Source: Spirochaetales bacterium (lineage in GTDB: Bacteria > Spirochaetota > Spirochaetia > SZUA-6 > DRHE01). Taken from it: DNA of 8,514 nucleotides. The stretch is taken from NCBI GenBank assembly GCA_016930895.1, contig JAFGFV010000079.1, positions 1-8,514 of the forward strand. The letters are read 5' to 3'. The translations under genes were made by a program, and so were the position numbers. A model generated the notes under the pieces. The model saw only the letters and a list, made by a program, of their open reading frames with translations, did not search any database and was not told the DNA's origin. Below are positions 6,791-8,514 of this stretch, piece by piece. The stretch's first letter is position 1, and each line of letters opens with the position of its first letter.

Positions 6791-7699
6791 ATGCAGGTGA
6801 TCAGCAGGGAGCAGGTGATCTTTCAGTTCAGCCCGGAGAACCGCCCCATCGCCACCGTCCGCCCCGGTGAGGTCGTGGCCGTGGAGACCGACGATTGTTT
6901 CCGCAGCCAGATCAAGAGCGAGAAGGACCTCATCACCGAGGTCGACTTCTCCAAGGTCAACCCCGCCACGGGACCGATTGCCGTGGAAGGTGCCGAGCCG
7001 GGCGACATCCTGGTGGTGGACATCCAGCGGATCGAGGTGGGAACGGTCGGGTTCATGGTGGCCATTCCCGGCGAGGGGGCCTTCGGCGAGCGGCTCACGG
7101 AGGCGGCGACCCGGGTGGTCCCGGTCAGGGACGGCAGGTTCTGGCTCGACGAGCACCTGTCCTTTCCGGTGCGTCCCATGATCGGGGTCATCGGCGTCTC
7201 CCCGGGGGATCGGGAGGTGCCCTGCGGCGAGATCGGTGACCACGGCGGCAACATGGACGCCACGGTCATGCGCCCGGGCGCCCGGGTGTACTTCCGGGTC
7301 CGCCAGGAGGGGGCCATGTTCGCCCTCGGTGATGCCCACGCGGGGATGGGGGATGGAGAGGCCCTGATCTGCGGTGTGGAGATCCCCGCCCGCGTGGAGC
7401 TCAAGCTCGACCTGATCAAGCGCCCGCGGATCCTCCCCCCGAGGCCCGTGGTGGAGGTGGACAGCCGCTTCGTGACCATCGGGCTGGGCCCCACCCTGGA
7501 CGAGGCCGCCTCCTGCGCGCTCAACGACATGATGGACCTGATCCATCAGAAGACCGGGCGGAGCCTGGAGGAGATCAGCATGCTGATCAGCGCCGTGGGG
7601 GATCTGCGGGTCTGCCAGATCGTGGATCCCCAGAAGACGGCCCGGGTGGAAATGCCCAAGTCCATCTTCCCCGACCCGAGCGCACCGGTCCTGCCCTGA
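6791..7699 (+). CDS. Acetamidase/formamidase-family hydrolase (FmdA/AmdA family)
   Basis: A cytoplasmic amidohydrolase; characterised relatives hydrolyse formamide or acetamide to the acid and ammonia. The 302 residues match the short bacterial/archaeal branch of the FmdA_AmdA family (about 300 residues; FmdA of methylotrophs is longer, about 400). Motifs: TDDCFRSQ (33-40), NPATGPIAVEGAEPGD (57-72), GDHGGNMDA (149-157), FALGDAHAGMGDGE (177-190), and DLRVCQIVDPQKTARVEMPK (271-290). The Asp, His and Glu residues of the GGNMD and GDxHxxxGDGE blocks are the conserved polar set expected at the active site. No signal peptide is seen. The start ATG 6791 follows AAGGAG (6779-6784) with a 6-nt gap and is 28 bp after the LivM-type gene, with no promoter or terminator in between. 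Co-transcription with the importer is likely. The exact substrate cannot be read from sequence; members of this family also act on other amides. Confidence 0.88.
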   Translation: MQVISREQVIFQFSPENRPIATVRPGEVVAVETDDCFRSQIKSEKDLITEVDFSKVNPATGPIAVEGAEPGDILVVDIQRIEVGTVGFMVAIPGEGAFGERLTEAATRVVPVRDGRFWLDEHLSFPVRPMIGVIGVSPGDREVPCGEIGDHGGNMDATVMRPGARVYFRVRQEGAMFALGDAHAGMGDGEALICGVEIPARVELKLDLIKRPRILPPRPVVEVDSRFVTIGLGPTLDEAASCALNDMMDLIHQKTGRSLEEISMLISAVGDLRVCQIVDPQKTARVEMPKSIFPDPSAPVLP

Positions 7700-7731
7700 G
7701 GCGCCGCCCGCAGTCCAGAGCCTCCGCCGCG

Positions 7732-7760
7732 TTGACAGCGCCGGGAGGCACTCCTATGAT
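7732..7760 (+). promoter_or_regulatory. Near-consensus sigma-70-type promoter for the PEP synthase-like gene
   Basis: A perfect -35 box TTGACA (7732-7737) is followed by a 17-bp spacer and TATGAT (7755-7760), five of six matches to the -10 consensus. This is the best promoter match in the window. Transcription would start near 7767, leaving a leader of about 43 nt to the TTG start at 7810. It begins 33 bp after the amidase stop, which implies the downstream gene is a separate unit even though it lies on the same strand. Confidence 0.7.
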
Positions 7761-7770
7761 GGGCGGAGCC

Positions 7771-7796
7771 TCGAGGGCCGCTGCAGCGGCCTTCGA
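7771..7796 (+). promoter_or_regulatory. Long inverted repeat in the leader of the PEP synthase-like gene
   Basis: A 26-nt inverted repeat has a perfect 16-bp palindromic centre (GGCCGCTGCAGCGGCC, 7776-7791). It extends outward through one G-T mismatch (G-U in RNA) to TCGA at both ends. As RNA it would form an 11-bp stem with a UGCA loop, beginning about 5 nt after the predicted transcription start and ending just before the GAGGG ribosome binding box (7798-7802). No T-run follows, so it is not an intrinsic terminator. It could be an operator for a dimeric repressor just downstream of the promoter, or a structure controlling translation or mRNA stability. Confidence 0.55.
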
Positions 7797-7809
7797 CGAG
7801 GGCAGGTGA

Positions 7810-8514
7810 TTGGCGGGGATACGCTTCTACAGCCTGAAGAGTCGCCGTTTGCCGGCCGGCATTGGCGCCAAGGCCCGCAATCTCGGCTTTCTCCTGCGCC
7901 GCGGCTTCGCCGTGCCGGGCGGATGGGTGTTGGCCCCGGAGGTGTGTGCCCCCTTGCTGGAGGCCGAACCTCCTCGCGATGAAGCCCTGCGCAGCGCCCT
8001 GGCCGGTCTGCTCGCTGACGCCGCGCCGTACGCGGTTCGCTCCTGCGCCGCCGTGGAGGACGGCAGCCGGCATTCCTTTGCAGGCCAGTTCCGCACCGTT
8101 CTCGGAGCGCAGGGCGTCGACCGGGTGGCAGCGGCGGTGGGAGAGGTCTGCCGTTCCAGCCGCGCACCGGAAGTCCTCTGCTACCTGAGGCGCTCGGGGC
8201 GGCCGCAGGCCCCCCCTGCCATGGCCGTGATCATCCAGGAGATGGTGCCTCCGGTCTGCTCGGGGGTGTCCTTCAGCAGAAACCCGATCACCGGTCTGGC
8301 CGAAGTCGTGGTCGAGGCCGTGGCCGGGAGCGGCGAACGGCTGCTGCAGGACGGAATCACCCCGGAGCGCTGGGTCAGCAAGTGGGGACTGTGGCAGTCC
8401 CGCCCGGCGCAGGGCGCGCTCCCGGTGCAGGTGGCCGAGCAGGTCGTCCGGGAGACCGGGCGCATCGCCCGCGCCTTCCGCCGGCCGGCGGACCTGGAGT
8501 GGGTCTGGGACGGC
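7810..8514 (+). CDS. PEP synthase/PPDK-like ATP-grasp protein, N-terminal part (3' end outside window)
   Basis: The visible 235 residues match the ATP-grasp nucleotide-binding domain of PEP synthase/pyruvate phosphate dikinase-type enzymes (PPDK_N). Motifs: GIGAKARNLGFLLRRG (17-32) with the ATP-contacting Lys21, VPGGWVL, the YAVRSCAAVEDGS block (74-86) with Arg77, SFAGQF (89-94), MAVIIQEMV (138-146), GVSFSRNPITG (152-162), EAVAGSGERLLQDGITPE (169-186), and the closing DLEWVWDG (228-235), equivalent to the usual DIEWA. The domain is compact: the N-terminus-to-DIEWA span is about 230 residues against roughly 320-340 in classical PpsA. The reading frame is closed by TGA 7807-7809, so translation must start at or after TTG 7810; GAGGG (7798-7802) lies 7 nt upstream of it. 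The phosphohistidine and PEP-binding domains, if present, lie beyond the window, so a full PEP synthase cannot be told from a divergent or stand-alone ATP-grasp phosphotransferase. Confidence 0.8.
   Translation, partial: MAGIRFYSLKSRRLPAGIGAKARNLGFLLRRGFAVPGGWVLAPEVCAPLLEAEPPRDEALRSALAGLLADAAPYAVRSCAAVEDGSRHSFAGQFRTVLGAQGVDRVAAAVGEVCRSSRAPEVLCYLRRSGRPQAPPAMAVIIQEMVPPVCSGVSFSRNPITGLAEVVVEAVAGSGERLLQDGITPERWVSKWGLWQSRPAQGALPVQVAEQVVRETGRIARAFRRPADLEWVWDG

Noticed and set aside
4897..6792. 631-codon minus-strand ORF antisense to the two permease genes
   Set aside because: Its composition (Asp, His, Gln, Pro, Gly repeats) is the usual mirror of membrane-protein codons in GC-rich DNA. The opposite strand encodes clear LivH and LivM proteins.
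6746..7546. 266-codon minus-strand ORF antisense to the amidase gene
   Set aside because: It is rich in His, Asp and Gly with no motif, and the plus strand carries conserved FmdA/AmdA blocks through the same bases.
1..8514. CRISPR arrays, insertion sequences, tRNA or rRNA genes, tandem repeats
   Set aside because: None was seen on reading through: no spaced direct repeats, no transposase or integrase motifs, no terminal inverted repeats, and no cloverleaf or rRNA-like stretch.

Overview
This is an 8.5 kb GC-rich bacterial window with short intergenic gaps, GTG and TTG starts alongside ATG, and clear sigma-70-type promoters. The organism cannot be fixed from the sequence. The Gly-Gly-Gln-Glu-Glu start of the mature solute-binding protein, straight after the signal peptide, resembles spirochaete binding proteins, so a high-GC spirochaete or similar environmental lineage is a tentative guess only.

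Layout: (1) Positions 1-231 (+) hold the 3' end of a DUF3597-family gene. (2) Positions 242-1837 (-) hold a convergent gene for a large exported, probably surface-anchored protein with Ig-like domains. (3) Positions 1838-2034 are a divergent control region with one promoter on each strand. (4) Positions 2035-7699 (+) are a six-gene unit: solute-binding protein, two LivG/LivF-type ATPases, two LivH/LivM-type permeases, and an acetamidase/formamidase-family hydrolase. A perfect 13-bp inverted repeat lies between the binding-protein gene and the first ATPase gene. (5) Positions 7700-7809 hold a near-consensus promoter followed by a long hairpin in the leader. (6) Positions 7810-8514 (+) hold the start of a PEP synthase/PPDK-like ATP-grasp gene that runs off the window and starts at TTG.

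How the genes fit together: the five transporter genes encode a complete branched-chain amino acid-type (HAAT) ABC importer. The amidase follows the last permease gene by 28 bp with its own good ribosome binding site. The simplest reading is that the importer brings in an amide (formamide, acetamide, another short amide or an amino acid amide) and the hydrolase releases ammonia and a carboxylate. The importer would then be an amide or nitrogen-scavenging system rather than a leucine transporter. This rests on gene context. The PEP synthase-like gene has its own promoter and is probably a separate unit.

I found no tRNA, rRNA, CRISPR array, insertion sequence or prophage gene. The most noteworthy items are the transporter-amidase coupling, the stem-loop after the binding-protein gene, and the promoter/hairpin/TTG-start arrangement before the PEP synthase-like gene.
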